A stretch of 64,000 bases of DNA from Montifringilla adamsi (GCA_017590115.1 JAGGNK010012114.1:1692248-1756247); one strand, 5' to 3'. Positions 24,867-50,118 are shown, counted from the stretch's first letter. The notes: generated from the letters alone by a model not told the origin. A program made the numbers and translations.

Positions 24867-27800
24867 TTACTTGCAATATTTTTCTTAGACTTCTACAAAC
24901 TGTTTTCTGTTCTGAAAAATATATGTCAATTACATATTTCATGATCATCTGGAAAAATCTTGGAGACCAGTGTTCTACAGGTATACAGTAATACAAGGCT
25001 AGCATAAATTTATTAATATTATCCCTAAGCATAACTTTTTTTTTTAGATTTTGTTTGTAAAAATCCTGCCACAGACAATCTACAGAAAATCTCAGTAAAC
25101 TCTTTGAAAGTTCTGGGTTTCTTACTTTTGAGTTTGACTAGCAACAAATTCCTGCTTGGAAATTGTTCAGTTGTTTTCTTTTGGAAAGAAGTCTCTTTAA
25201 TCTGGATATGTACAGGCTATCAGAGAGGCACTTAATTTTTTTTTTTTTTTTTTGAGAAGTTAAACAGTCTGGCCTCCTGGAGTCTCTCTTGTCAGGAACA
25301 TTTTCCTGCTCTGTTGTCAACTCTTTCTTCTCAATTCTATGAGGATTATAAAATTTTTTTCTTCAACTGAAAATGACAGAAGTTTTTTTAAAAAATATAT
25401 ATTTAGGAGGAGTTCCTCATTCTTGCATGTTCCAGAGTCAAAAATACTGTGTATTTCAGTTAAGTTATTGACCAAGGAATAAATAGTAACAGCACACAAG
25501 TCCCTCAGGCAACCTCTTGGAGGGTTTTCCAGGCTTGCAGGTTTTGGTTTTTGGTGGACTTCACACCCCTGTTGAATCCTGCTTTTGCACAATCCTACCG
25601 TGTTGCTGGGGGTGGCATGTCTCCAGATACAGCAAACTCATTTGTACCCACTGTGGTTGACACAGTTCAGAAATACAGAATTCAGAAGCCTTATCCCCAG
25701 TGAAGCAAAACTAATCACAGGACCCTCAAATCAAATACTAATTCAGACAAAAGAGCACGTAGAATTCCTTCTTCATGGACCAGCTCTGGGAACTGGGTAA
25801 TAAACCCAAAATTCTCAAATATGAAATTCTATTGTTAAGCAAACATAGGCTTTGGAAGCTTGTGTGCCATCATAAAAACTGCACGATCTAATTGGATTAA
25901 GATATATATATGTGTCAGCATCTGAGCATGCTGTACTCATAGAGCACAGTATATACATACATACAGTACAGTAACTGTAGGATTTGTTTTAGTGAGTACA
26001 GGATCAAAAATCATGCTTACAAATCCTGGACTAAAGCTTAAGCATTCAAATTGTCAGTAGTCAACACTGAAAAAATAATTTCTACATAGAAAACTATATG
26101 CTTTCTAGGTCTGTGGCCTGCAAAGAGAATTCACAGATCCATATAAGTGCTCACTATCTTTAATTAGAAACTGAAATTACATTTACAAATGTTTTTGTTC
26201 TACATGTTGTGGTCTATTCACTCCTAGTAGTCTTTAAGAAAACAGGTCCATGAAACTGTCTTGTTCAAGCCTATCAGGAATTTTTAACTACTGCCCTTGG
26301 AGATGCAGGACCTTTTGAAGTCTGTATGGTAACTGTGACATTCCCGACTCCAGAAATTATAATGCTTTACATATAATACTTAACTACAGTTATGGATTCT
26401 TTCATTAATGCCCAATTTTTCAAGTCTGCAGTTAAACTCTTCTAGCTTGAATATGATCTTCTGATTTGCTTTTATAAAATGGCTCTTTTTTAAATTTTAA
26501 ATTGGTAGGTTCAAATGGCTGAACTAAAACATAAGTCATGGTTTTTATTTATGATCAGAAAGTGCATGCTCATTTGTTTAATGTGATTGAACTTGTCACT
26601 CCATGTCCTGACTTTCTGTATATTTTGTCCAGGAATACTTTTAGCTGCTGTCAGCACAATTGTGGGAAACTACATGGAATGTCACTGGTTTTGAAGTACC
26701 AGAAGATATTTTTCAGCTCTTTAAATGTGCTGTGGCAGTAGGAAACATGGGATTCAGCTGGAAATAACACTGAGCCAACAGTGGATGAGATAAGGTTAAA
26801 TGACAAATCACTAACGTACAGAAACAAAGGAAGCAAAGTAGCTCAATTTCTCATTTCCTTTTCCTCTCCTGCAAAAAAAAAGTCAAAATTATACATGCCA
26901 AGCAATAATTGTAATGCTCATAAGAGCTCATTTTGACTCTGTTGAGAGCAAGCCACAAAGGTACTTTCAGTATTTCTCCCAGTAAACAGAGCTTGCTTTG
27001 ACCTCACTATCATCGTTGGCAAACACACCTTCACTGATGAGCTCAGCAGAAAAGCTTATGACAGAGTAACCTTAGGATGTGAGTGACAGTCTGAAATGAA
27101 ACAATATGCACTCCTATGTCAGTGATTTTTATATTTCTAATATTTTGGAAATCATTGTTCCCATGAAGTTGTGGAGAATGCTACAACCCTTGAGATCTTT
27201 CTGAGGGCTGTTGGCTCCAGCTGACCTTCTGCATGCTCTGGTCTCACCATCAGCCCTCACAGCCCAATGATGACTTTACTCCATAAGTGGTAAGCTTCAC
27301 CATTTTTCAAATCCCACATTGAATTCAGAACTCAGCAGCAATTACCATCTAGCAGAGACAGCTCTTAATTTGACAGATCCTCATTTTCCTTTTCAAAGGT
27401 GATGTGGAAAACATACTCCAGGCTTATGGCTTCAGGAGTTCCCCTACGACAGTATTTCTGGATAAGACACAACGTACACTTAATATTGGTACTGTTTTAT
27501 TATTCATAAACATTCACCTCATCAGACAGATTTTGACAAAAAATTCCAGAAACCAAAAAATAGTAGTAGAGCTGACAGTAAAACACAGAAAATGTGTTCT
27601 GTGTGAAATCTCTGATAGATTTAAAATCATCAAGACATTAAGTCCGACTTTCAGAATGGCAAAGGGACTCCAATTTATGAATTCCACGAAGAGGCAGAGT
27701 TGAATTTTTATGCCAAACACTGCAGTGACTCTGCAAAGGCTTAATTGCTTTAAAATATGATTTTGCTTTTGAAGTGGATGTAGTGAATCTCAATGACCCA

Positions 27801-29580
27801 ATGAGGCAGATGCAGCCAAAAAATGCTTATCGTGTCTAAGAAAATAGAGTATTCCAAGAAAAGGAAAAGGGGACACAAAGGTCAGATTGTATGATATCCA
27901 TAATCCTCCTATCACCAAACCACTTGTCAGTGGGCCAGCACTTGGTGTGACTTAGAACAACCTCAGGGGCTCGCAGTGTATGTTGCCAGCCAGCAGCTCC
28001 TAGGAGCCAGTCTAGCAATCACAAACTAGCGCCCCTGTTCTTCTGTCCTCAGACCACATGCATTCTTCCAGCCAAAAGGAGGAGGGGTGGCATTGGTCCA
28101 GCTCTGACAGTACCTCTTCTTATGCTGGAGACACTAAGAACAGATCTGCAGGGTTTACACAGCTTTGTTGTGTAGAACAGAAACTGAACCTTTGACTCCT
28201 GAAGATATCTATCTTCAGACTATACAATCCTCATTCCAAAGATGAAAGGGCTGCTGAGGTGCCATTGATTGTTTTGGAAATTATTTTCACCAAAGAATGC
28301 TGGTACTTCTCCAGTCTGAATTAACAGCCCGCCAGGGCTGGAGCCAGGAGCATTTCTCTAATAACAGAACAAAGATATTGCTTCTTGTTTCACTTACTCC
28401 ACAAATCACACAACTTGATCACTTGGAAAAGAAAAGTTGTTGGTACCCATATTTCATTTTACTGTGTATGAAAGCACTCGCTTCCTCTGATTTGTAAGTA
28501 CAATAGTAAGTGTGAATGCTCTGAGAAAAGTCACATCAATCACTTAATACATAACAGACAACTCTAGGCCTTAAGCCCATACAGGAGGTACAGTTTCTTT
28601 CATGATATCAGGATGCCTAGATTGCTAGTTCACAACTTGTACCGGATTTTGTCATACCTTTTGAATAACCTCACCACTTAATAAAAGGATTCAGAGTAAG
28701 TAAAAAAATAATTGCTCTCTGCTGTACCTTGTAAAAGGGAGTATTACTTCCTTCATGTGTTTAGCCTATTCCTATACTGATGTGTTTTGGCACTCATTCC
28801 TCTACATAAGGTAACAGCATTTTTCAAAATAGCACCTTCAAACACCTTCCCCATGGCTTTCTTGTATAATACCCAGTCTTCCAGCCAGCACTGGCACTCT
28901 GTTATGGCTACATTTGGTACAGAGGGCAGGGTGATATTTTATGCCAGCCATCTGGCACATCATGCTTATTTTGTTTTGACATTAAAATGTTTTCTTTTAC
29001 AAAGTTCATGACCAAGATGTGCTTCCCTGACTTACAATTTTTTTGACATGATGAGTTTACTGAGCTGAGGATAAATCACATGTTCAGCATCATTCTTAAA
29101 CAAAAAGAGGGCACTTCTGGGTATTTCTTTAAAAACAGCCTGTGTCTGTTTCTACCACACGATTGGATCCCTTTCCATGGGAAGATTTCACTTGTAGCAG
29201 TCAAGGGCTTCATGAAATGCAGTTACACATGGATGTGAACACTGGAGTGCTCCAAACAAAAAATGCCCCAAAACTGGAAAACCCAAACAAAAATGAACAA
29301 ACTTAAAGGAGCTACTTGGTTTCTCTGGTTAGCCAAGTTCGGCTAAAGGTCTACACCAACCAGAGAGTCTTTGAAAGAAGAGAAGCAAAATTTTGTTTTC
29401 AACAAAGTAATTTTCTGTATTTGACTTTACACTTTAGTAGCAACTGCTCATTTTTACTCTGGAGACTTTTGGAGCACATGATATCATTACACAATAAAGT
29501 TCTGGTGACCGTGTCTCTCCAGATGAATTTTATTTCTCTCATGGTTTGTCTGAAAGGCATGGGTGCATGTGTGTGTATTT
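24867..29580. other. Gene-poor DNA downstream of ZNF474
   Basis: Contains a T run at 25236-25253. No exon was found. SNCAIP, the expected next gene in this direction from mammalian order, is not visible. Confidence 0.5.
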
Positions 29581-29582
29581 GT

Positions 29583-29583
<1 letters not shown>

Positions 29584-29628
<45 letters not shown>
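29584..29628. repeat. (CA)22 microsatellite
   Basis: A perfect CA dinucleotide array of 45 bases on the plus strand, read as TG on the ZNF474 transcript, immediately next to its poly(A) signal. Likely polymorphic in length. Confidence 0.98.
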
Positions 29629-29630
<2 letters not shown>

Positions 29631-29634
29631 TATT
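29629..29634 (-). terminator. ZNF474: Poly(A) signal of ZNF474
   Basis: The minus strand reads AATAAA about 80 nt after the ZNF474 stop codon, giving a short 3' UTR. Directly downstream on the transcript is an uninterrupted (TG)22 run (29628-29584), which would act as a GU-rich downstream element. A second AATAAA lies at 29534-29529 and could be a back-up site. Inferred from position and motif only. Confidence 0.6.
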
Positions 29635-29647
29635 TCGCTTAGATAAA

Positions 29648-29675
29648 TGTGTGTCTGTCTGTCTGTGTATGTGTG
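29648..29675. repeat. TG/TCTG-rich simple repeat
   Basis: Plus-strand TGTGTGTCTGTCTGTCTGTG followed by TATGTGTG. It lies in the ZNF474 3' UTR and is roughly complementary to the neighbouring CA array, with the poly(A) signal between them. Confidence 0.9.
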
Positions 29676-29714
29676 AGCAGACATGCATTTGTATGCATGT
29701 GTGTTACATCCACT

Positions 29715-40448
<10,734 letters not shown>

Positions 40449-43400
40449 CTAAAGGCAAGGTGTTAAGAGATAATAATAGGGGCTTCTTCAGCACATGACA
40501 GAATGTTATAAGTTTTGTTCACTTGTTTTTCTTGACATTTGTTTCCATGAAGGGTATCACATATCAGGAAACTTCTCTCTCTCCTATGCATAAAGTGCTT
40601 GGGAAAATCTGTTATTCAGAATGATAGTACATCTTCTTAATCCATTTTCATGAGCCAAAATATATTTGGGACTTCAAAGCTGAAACACTGAACCTTATGG
40701 CTGTTTCAGTAGAGAAGGGGGTTTCTGTGTGTTTTCCTTTTGTCTTTTGTTCTTACACGACCCTGAAACAAATGAAATTAGTGTAAATTAATACATGTGA
40801 TCTCTCTAGTTAGGGTTACTAACCACTGGTTTATCACAAGGCACAATTAACCTTGCTAATCTGTTATATTTTTAAATAGCAGATAAGTAACATCAAATAT
40901 ATTCTTATCTGTCGTGATCAGCTGAACAATGTAAATCTGAAATTCTGGTCCCAGAGGATTTTAAAATCATGATGGACATGAAATAAGATGGGTTTGCACA
41001 AACTGAAATTGATGACGTGCAAGTGGTTTGGTGTATAACCAATATGCTTTATTTTCAGCTACTGATAGAACTGGTATTTCTGGCAGTCTTCCATTTATAA
41101 GCCTTCTAAGTTGATACTTAGATGTCATTCTCCTGTCTCCAGAGACATAAGAAAAAGTCCCTGAGTAGAGAGATGTCAGTATCCAATCGACAAAGGGACA
41201 GTAAGAAAGGAAAGTGTTCCCAGTCAATCTATTGGTTGAAGGAGATTATTAGGCCCCTTAATTCAGCACTTGTGGTGTCTTAAACTCTCTGACCAGTCTT
41301 GATTCTTAGAGCAGGTTTCTTAATAAGGCTTACTGAGGTGCTTGGGGGCTGAAGTACATGCTGGATGAGAGAGAAAGGGCACTGCATTTGTTTATGTTCA
41401 TTTGTTTATTTGTTTATACCTGTCTCCAGGTATTACTAGATACATTTCAGTTTTTCAATGTCCAGTCTACCCCTGTAAACAGACAGATTTGTGCTTTATC
41501 CCTCAAATGTTCATTTCTTACAGTATTTTGGGCTGATCCTCCAAGGATTAGAAAATATAATTCAGACCGTACACATATACGGCAGAGGCTACTGTTTTAA
41601 TTGCATGGAGAAATAAAAAACCAAACTAGCACATTGCATAGATAGGTAACTGCCAAGGACAGTCTACTTTATCCGTAGTAGAAGAAATATCTGGCTAAAG
41701 TCATCTTGCCCTTACTGAATATTCCAGACTTTATCTCAGTCCTTCCAAACCTGTGGGGGATTCGTAACACACCAACATATCCACACTGGCTGTCTTGGTG
41801 TCTTGGTTCACTTCCTCGGCTGCAACCATCCAACCTGGATGTTTTTACTGCTTTTTTGCTGTGTCACCATTCAAGACTTTGTTCCCACTCATCAGCCTTT
41901 TCACCTGCATCTGTCCCATCTCTAAACCCATGGGCTGACTTTTACCAAATGCAATGACACAGTTTTGTCATTACTTTTGAGATTACAAACTTAAACTTTG
42001 TCTGTGTCACTGAGAAGCAGCTGAGTTCATTCTAGTCTCTTACAAATATTCTAGGGGGTATCTTAAGTACAGGGGCAACAGTGAAGAAACAAGTTGTCAC
42101 CAGCTTCATGTGAGTAGTCATCCTTTTGCCAGGCACACAAGATGTTTAGATTGCTGCATTGACACCGCTTACTTAAATACTCACAAAGCTGCATACTTCT
42201 GGGACACTTGGGATACTTTCTTATTTTACAGAAAATTCCTGTGAAACTTGTATTTATTTGTAGGCAAACTGGAAAATGTGAACACCATCAGACCCAGTCT
42301 GTGATTTGTACTGGAACAAATCTGTGAGCAAGTATGTTAGCTGTTAAAAATAAAATTTCTGAGGACCATTTTACTTGGCGCATTCAAAGTTAACACCTCA
42401 TCCAAAACTATATTAGATAACTTCAGTCAGCTGAAAAACAGGGTAAAGTGTGTGGCTGTAGTACCCTCTCATGTCTGAAGCTACCAGGTGTATCAGGTGC
42501 ACATAATATACATTGATGGTTACACAGAACTATACCACTGGAATTTTTAGTTCAGATAGCAAAAAAACAGGTTCAGCAGTTTGTGAAATTTAAATGTGCA
42601 AACTAGTATTTAGGCTACTGTACTGCAAGGCTGTTTGAAAGACTGGGAGAGTTTCCAAGGAGGGTGGCCTGTTGGATGAATCCAAGTTGGGAAATAGCCA
42701 AGCTCTTTAGGAGGATGAAGGGAATGGAGAGCCAGGGAAACATTAAAGGGTCATGAAGGCAGGGGAGATAAGGGTTATTGGCAGGTCACAGGAAGGGAGC
42801 ATCAGAAAGTTCAGTAACATTTCAGGGAACTTCTGAACTTTGCAAGATCCTATTTATGTCCTATTTATTGATTTATGTCAAAAAGAAACTTTCTCATACC
42901 TGAGAGGATTCTTAAAGCAACAGTGAACACAGAACTGCCTGCCATATGAAGTATGTTAGGTGACTAAATCTGTTGCCATTAGGAATGAATCAGTCAATAA
43001 AAGATGCTATAAACAATCTATTAACAATATAACCTATTGTTGGATTTCCAAGCTTGCTATAGTAAATACTTCATAAGAGAATTATGCTTCCTTGTGGGGA
43101 TTACACCATTTGGTCTACATTTATTCCTGCCAAGTTCACTGTTATTATTTGGAAACTTCCTATAAATTCAGTGTGAAATGAAAAGGCATATGAGCAGTTC
43201 AAATCTTCTCTCAAGCTCAGTGGTAAATATATGGAAGTAAATCAGGACTGGGATTTAACAATTCAAAACATAAAACTTTCTTATGTTTTTCTTTTTAAAA
43301 CGTTGCGATATGTTTTAATAAAGTGGGAAGGATCATTGCGTATAGCTATGGGAAAACATTTCTCTCCCCTGCAATTCCAATGAGGACAACACTTAAAAAT

Positions 43401-43617
43401 AATTTCATGAACTGCTGTGACAGGTCACTTACAACTAGCGGAGAAATTCAATGTAATTAAAAGCAAATGAAATACTATGGCTAGTTTAGAATCAGCATAA
43501 GAGCTTCAGTCTAACTAAAATAGAACAGAATGATGAGAGCACAAACAGCTCAATACATCACTCATTTTCTTGTCCTGAAGTGGGAATGGGAACTCATGCA
43601 CACAGTTTTTAAACTTC

Positions 43618-43712
43618 ACCTAAACAACTGCAACAATAACATTACTGCAACAACAGCAACAATAGCATTATTAACCATGCCAGAAATTGCAACAACAGCA
43701 TTATTAACAATG
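43618..43712. repeat. CAA-rich imperfect tandem repeat
   Basis: Repeated GCAACAACAGC and AGCATTATTAAC-ATGC segments. This makes the 116-codon frame at 43530-43880 look Thr/Ala/Asn-rich, but it is not supported as a gene. Confidence 0.7.
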
Positions 43713-44406
43713 CTTCACTTATGTTACCTTCTCTTAGCTGCCATGTATGATTCAACCTATAGAAGTGGAAACTTCTTCCCCGAAACAGCCTTCATCATGT
43801 CTTGTTTCATGTCAGTGTTGGAACTTGGAAGCAAAGTTGACACATACGTTTCCTATTTCCTGTATGCAGCCCATTTCTGAAGAGCGACCCTCTCTGTTTT
43901 TCATCTGTCTTGATTCTCTCATGTAAACAATTCCTCAAAAACCATTATAAAGTCATTTTATAAGCCTGGATTCCTTGACTGAATTGAAAAAAACATACTT
44001 GTGTTAGCTGGGGGATTAAACTGGCTGTTTCCAATGAATCTGCAACACTACTGCTTTTGACTGAGCTAGAATTCCACGCGGAGACCTCCCAGCTATAACA
44101 AAAACAGAGTTTGCCTTATGGAAGAACACATTGCATAAGGCTTCCTACTACCAGGACATAACCACGCTCATTCAAGGGACAAAATACAGGAACAGCTGTG
44201 AGAATTTGGGAAATCTGTTTTTGTACAGTTTATGGATGCTGACTGGCATTACAGCCTTTCCATGTGTAGCTGTATCAGACTGTAAACTCTGTTTAATCTA
44301 TATGGCTGGTTTAATGTCACTGTTCTAATGTGGAAGATAAATCCTTGCACCAAATAAACATATAGCTTTCAAGCTTACATGTCAAAAATGCCCCAAGAAC
44401 CTCTTA

Positions 44407-44494
44407 GACATGTTTGACTCCATCTAAAAGCAGAGACATTTAAAAAAAAAAAAACCTTTGGACATGCTTGGCTTCATCTAAAAGCAGAGACAAT
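44407..44494. repeat. Partial tandem duplication, 54-bp period
   Basis: GACATGTTTGACTCCATCTA at 44407 recurs as GACATGCTTGGCTTCATCTA at 44461, each followed by AAAGCAGAGACA. The first copy carries a 13-base A run between the units. Confidence 0.92.
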
Positions 44495-47400
44495 TTCCAG
44501 GAAGACCATAAACAAGCAAAGTAAGCAGTGGGAACCAACTACTTTGCTATTTTTTCTAAGTGCTTGATAAAGCTGAGAAGGATTCATATGGAGTACTTGC
44601 TTCAGGTGACAGTGGCTTAAATCCAGGAGGCTCTTTGGAGAGGTCATCTATAATTGTAGAATGCTTACAAAAGTCAGGATTCCCATAACAGAGTTATGAG
44701 AAAGTCTGCATAGGTTGATCTGCTTGAGGGAGAGGATGAAAGGCTACAGAGACACATAAAGGAAGAAGAAAACATATGGGTCCAAAATGGTGGCAAACAC
44801 AAAAGCCTGACAGAAGCTCAGCTACAGACAGGCTGTCAGTGCCAAAAAAAAAGAATAGACTAATTTTAGCTTGCAGAAATTAACCTGGTTCATTCATTAT
44901 CTTGGATTCAAGAACTCTTGGTTGTGTGTACCCTCATTTATGTAAAACCCCACTTCACTCTGACTTTTCCCTTTGTTTTCCCTTCCTTCAATAGTACACT
45001 CCATGTTGTATACTTATTCTGCCTGTCCACCATACAGTGCTTGGAACCGTAAGCTTTCTGTTTGTGGCACAACGTTGTTATGTGGGTCATTTAATAAGGG
45101 TGATTAATGTACATTGGATTAAATTCACAAGTATCCTAAAAGAAAAGATTTTACTTGTAATGCCTAACTTTACTGTTATATAAATCGGAACTATCTCAAA
45201 TAGCTTTAAGTGAGAAGCAACAAACAAAAGCTTCTTGTACAAGGGCACCTAGATATCCTTGTTTTTCAGTTTGGGCTGGACTCTGTAAACAGACAAAGGA
45301 GAAAACTCAGTATAAGAGGATATAAGATACAGAGAGATGACATAAATGATCTGCCAAGCATAACACAGCAAGTCTGAAAAATAAGAAAATTAAATTTAGA
45401 TTTTCTAGCACCACAATACTAAATCAGTCCAGTCACAGGATTTTCTAAGGCTGATCCCTAACTTTACACTCAAGAAAAAAGTATTTTTTCTCTACTTTCA
45501 TGGGTTCTCTTTATATTTACATATAAAAGAGGTGTCAGAAAGGACCAAACTGACACCCTCTGTTGAGTGCCAGAAAACATTGCTTCAGGCTCTTTCCAAA
45601 TAAAAAGTTTTCTATGAGGCTTCCCATTATTCTTTAAGGGAAAGCAAATGAAACTAAATGAGCATCTTGAGCTTTATTTTTTCTTGTGCTAAATGTTTTG
45701 TATTTCTCAATTATAAATCATTTTAGAAATCCGTTAAGACAAAATACTCAAACATAAGCTGGACAAAAATATTGGACAATTTGTAATATCTTACTGTTGG
45801 ATCTGGTTTTCACTGCAAGATAAAAGGAAAAAACATTTTTATGTTTCCAACAATATTTTTAGCAAATTAACCACATATTAAAAACCTTCCATTTTTCCAG
45901 TTCAGCACTACATTCTCTCCACAGTTTCTGGCTGAAGGAATCTCCTTTGGTTAGTCCTAGAGACGAATAATTTCCTTCAGTCATGTGAAAAGAATTATTT
46001 TATGGAAATAAATACCACTGAGATGTAGAAAATCCAAAGTTTACTATGTCAACATCCTTCATCTTTTCACAGCTGAGCATGATCCATATCTTTATGCATC
46101 CTCCTCTTTCAAGAAACCACTTGCAAGCTCCAAAACATACAAATATTGGCATATACCTCGCTTCCGTCAGCTTCAAGACTTTGTAACACCTAGTATCACA
46201 GCAGCCCGGCTTAAATGTCTCAGGAGGACTGCACACTTAGAAACACCTGAGTGTGCAGCTTGCTCTAGCAGAGAATCAGGTGCACATACACATACACCTT
46301 TTCTCCCATTCGATCTGCAGCCCAGACTGTGGTGGTTATGCCTTTGTTTAAAGTGGATGCAACCATAAGGAGCACAAGACAAGATTACCAAAAAGCAAAC
46401 AGGCCAAGTTAAAAAGCCATTGTGTTCTGATATTTGCAAACCGGCTAGAACTATCTGGGGATCTTCTAGTGAACATTTTCCCACTGTTCAAAGTGTTGGT
46501 TAGAAAAAAATGGAAGTTTCCTCAAAGATGTATCCTGTATGACTTAGACAAGAGAAAAATTGTGGGTGTCTCTGAGCCTCTGTCTGCATGTGTGTGCAAA
46601 GGTCCATTACAATAAAAGATAAGGAAAATACATATCCCAGAGGTTTCTATACGGCTCTTATACAGAACTATTTAAGGTGTTCTTTGTAATGAGACAATCA
46701 GCCTAATCAATGCTTTTCACAGTTTTCCTCTGGCCAATGAAATGACCAGGTCCTTCTTTGGATCTGATTATCTTTCCACCTAAAGCTTTATGGGTCAATC
46801 AAATAGTCCCTCGTATCAACAGCAGTCAGTGTATATTTGGCATTTAAGAAGACCCTATATACAATTATGCAGTAATTAGTTCTATTTTACTTAATTAGTT
46901 CTATGTTAAGTTTGTGACTCTGTTACCAGAGAAAGCTGGAGACTGCTTCTAGAGATCCAGTAGTTCTTTCATGTTATTATGTCCTCTGGCCAGATGTAAG
47001 AAATAATTCCTTTGATTTGATTGAGATCCTAACATTATGTGAAGAAATTATGACTGCTACTAGTTAAAATAGATAGGAAAAAATGAAATTTTTAGTGAAA
47101 TAAAATGCAACTTTTCAGACTTTTAATATTCAAGAACTTTTAAAATTCATAATTCAGTAACACCATTCTCTCACATTTCAGATATCCTTTAGGCTCTACA
47201 GTGTTCTCAGTTTTTGTATTTGATCACCTTTGTTTTACTCACAATTATTTAATACACTCATCTCATATTCTAAAGTAATAATATTACTGCCTCCACACTT
47301 ATTCTTGTGCAAAAATCAGCAGATATATTCCCAATGTGGTTGACAGTAGGGATACTTACATATCACACTCTGAATCCTCTTCAGTTACTAACACGTATCT

Positions 47401-50082
47401 GTGATATTTACCCTGCAAATCCTAGATAAGAGATATGCATCACATAATGAACAGATGGGGTATGTTAACCCTGCCCACAGCACAGAAGTACGAGAGAAAG
47501 TGGACACTGAAGTACGCCTACACAGCTCAAAGTGAGCTACCTCTACTTTCTAGCTCAATTATCTTTGTTCAGCATTTCCATTTCTGGAACTCAAATGCAC
47601 AGAATCAGGGTTTTTTTTGTTGTTTTTTTTTTTTCCCAGGGATCTGGAAGATAACTATACAATTATTTCAAGGTAGTAGGCTCATCCTTAGGGAGAAAAA
47701 AAAAAGGTGGATGGATAAATGCATATTCAGTTATGAGTCTGAAACAAAAAGAATAGAAGCCAAGAATGTCAGCTTCTACAAACTGACACAAGTCAGTGGA
47801 AATCAGAAGAAGATGACACGTGCTGAGAGCTCTCCCTGGAAGTGTAAAGTTATTCAGTGATGGAAAGACACTTTTCCCAATAATCTGCAGTAATACAGTT
47901 ACATTATATAGGATAAAGTAATCTGAAGTGGTAAATGTTCTTGTCTTTTACAGTGTAAATCAGTCTTAATACACTTGATTTTTCTAAATAGGAAAAAAAG
48001 TGTTTCTGCTGATAAACAATTCCATAACTAAGGTTTTTGGTACTTTTGTTATGAACAGGATACTCATATAGATAATCTGATTATCATGGAAATTAGTAAA
48101 CTCAGCAAGACAGGACAGCTACTAAAATATGAAAACTAAATGAGCAGAGAGCCACAATAGCAGAAGAGAAGCTGAGGGAATCTAGAGCAGCAGATGAAAT
48201 TATCTTAAGTGGAAAATGTCTAGAAAAGCAAAACTCTGCACATTCCAATTATCTTGTGAAATGTTGGAAAACCTAACAAGACATTATTAAATGCTCATTG
48301 TCGCATGAATAATACAGCACATCCTAATACTTTGCAGAACACTCATGATGTAGTGACACAAAAAAAAAGAAAGGGCTGCCTACTAAATCTGTTACAGAAA
48401 AGTGTGCTAGGAGGGCTGTCAGAACATTCATCACAACCATCAAAAGCCTTAACAGCACTATAGCGCTCATTCTGATAGCTCTTATTTGTAAAAAATCTTA
48501 AAAGCATCATTCTTCTACATTACTATTTTTCTCCACCAGATTAAGTCAACAGTGATTTACAACTGGTGTGAGAGAATGTGATGTATAAAGGTCATCAAGT
48601 TTTACCTGGTACCTCTGGGTCGTGATGATTATGTAACTTGTCATGTTTAATGAGCATCTTTCTCTCACTTTGTATTTGAAGCACTGGTCCATATTGTCCT
48701 GTTTTCTGTCCTGTAATTCTTTAGTGAAGAGGATTAAATTCCATGTGCCCACAAAAATATGGAATACAAGCCTGAAATATCCCCAGATAATGTGGTTTAA
48801 AAAGAGGTATGTCTGAGCTCCCTGTTGTGTAGCCATATTTCACCTGTTTATAAGCCAGTGCATTCTATTAGAGATCAATGTCCTACATAGTTAAGTAGAT
48901 AGAAAAGTAAATTTTAGTAGAATATATGAATTTGTAATGAAGGAAATGGTATTAGTTTGTAACTTGAGCGATCAGTTCGGTTATAGTACCTTAGGAATAA
49001 ATTTTGCAGCAAGCTTTAAGATAAACCACTTGGAGAGCAAAGGTTTCTGTTTCTGTTGTGCTTTCCAAACAAAACAAAACAAAGCAAAACAAAATGGTTT
49101 TTTAATAAACCTTTTCATTATTGTTATGTACCACATATTTTCCAGGAACAGAACTGAAAGAGATAATTTGTTATATAGGGCAATCAGCAATTATGTGCCA
49201 AGTAGGGCTGCCTTTTACAGACAGTAACATTTCTGCCTTGCAGTGTCCACACTGTTGGTCATGAGTACCGCAATTGTATTGTCCTGCCCCTCAAAACACA
49301 CACATAAATGAAGAGTGGGGAACCAAAAAGTCAGAACACCTGACCTGGTAAATGTTCACACACCATTTTTTCCAGTTCAGGCAAACCTCTGCAGAAACAA
49401 ATTCCAAAGAACAAATGCATTATCCTCACAGTAAGCACCAATACACGTGAATGTATTTCCAGCTAGCTGGTCTAAGGGTAGAAAGTCACATAAATCTTTG
49501 TTGATTGACCTTTCTGCTTATTTACAACTGGGCCCCTGACCTCGGCAGGAATCTGACCATCTGGTACTCAGGGAAAGCACTGTTTTAGCTGGATGAGGAC
49601 AAGACACAGGACTGCATTATTTAAACCTTGGCTGACTGAGGCTCAGGCCAGGCCAGTACCATCTTCAAAGGGAAACCAGGTGAACACCAGCAAAACTGGC
49701 TGAGCTCAGAGGACCCCGTTCCTGTTGGCCAGGCAGAAGAGCGGCCTGGAATTCAGGAGAGAAGGAAAAGTAGGGGTCCTGCTCACCCAACCAATCTTCC
49801 ACCACCCTGCCCAAAAGCGCTCTTCCGATCTTCACAGGTTTATTCAGATCAAAGGCTCCCGAGCCCGTGGATGGCATCTAATTTTTCATGTCCTCCTAAA
49901 CACCTATTACCTCCACTTGGATCAAAATTCCCTCATGTCCCCTAAGGCTGGGTCTCAGTGCTGCTGCCCCGTGGCTCGGCGTGCCCGCTCCGCAGGGAGG
50001 GAAGCAGGGAAGGGGGGAAGGCGCTCACATGCCCGCGGCCAGGCCGCACTGCCCGCCCTGCCGCCGCACCCCGCGCGCCGCC

Positions 50083-50096
50083 GTTACCGCGGCAAC
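50083..50096. promoter_or_regulatory. RFX X-box
   Basis: GTTACCGCGGCAAC matches the X-box consensus GTNRCC-N(0-3)-RGYAAC at every position with a 2-nt spacer. X-boxes bind RFX factors, which drive ciliary and spermatogenic genes in animals. It lies in the CpG island and close to a CCAAT box, a common pairing. Confidence 0.75.
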
Positions 50097-50118
50097 CCCT
50101 GCCGCCGGCGCGGCCGCC

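Larger units (their letters stand above)
40451..49909 (-). other. Presumed 5' intron of ZNF474
   Basis: Lies between the likely exon-1 donor and the first coding exon's acceptor. It contains duplications at 43618-43712, 44407-44494 and about 46871-46910 (TTAGTTCTAT twice) and a T-rich run near 47610-47634. No additional ZNF474 exon was found, though a short one could be missed. Confidence 0.45.

Noticed and set aside
48546..48836. 96-codon minus frame with a protein-like composition
   Set aside because: No recognised domain and no clear splice sites; within chance expectation for 64 kb.
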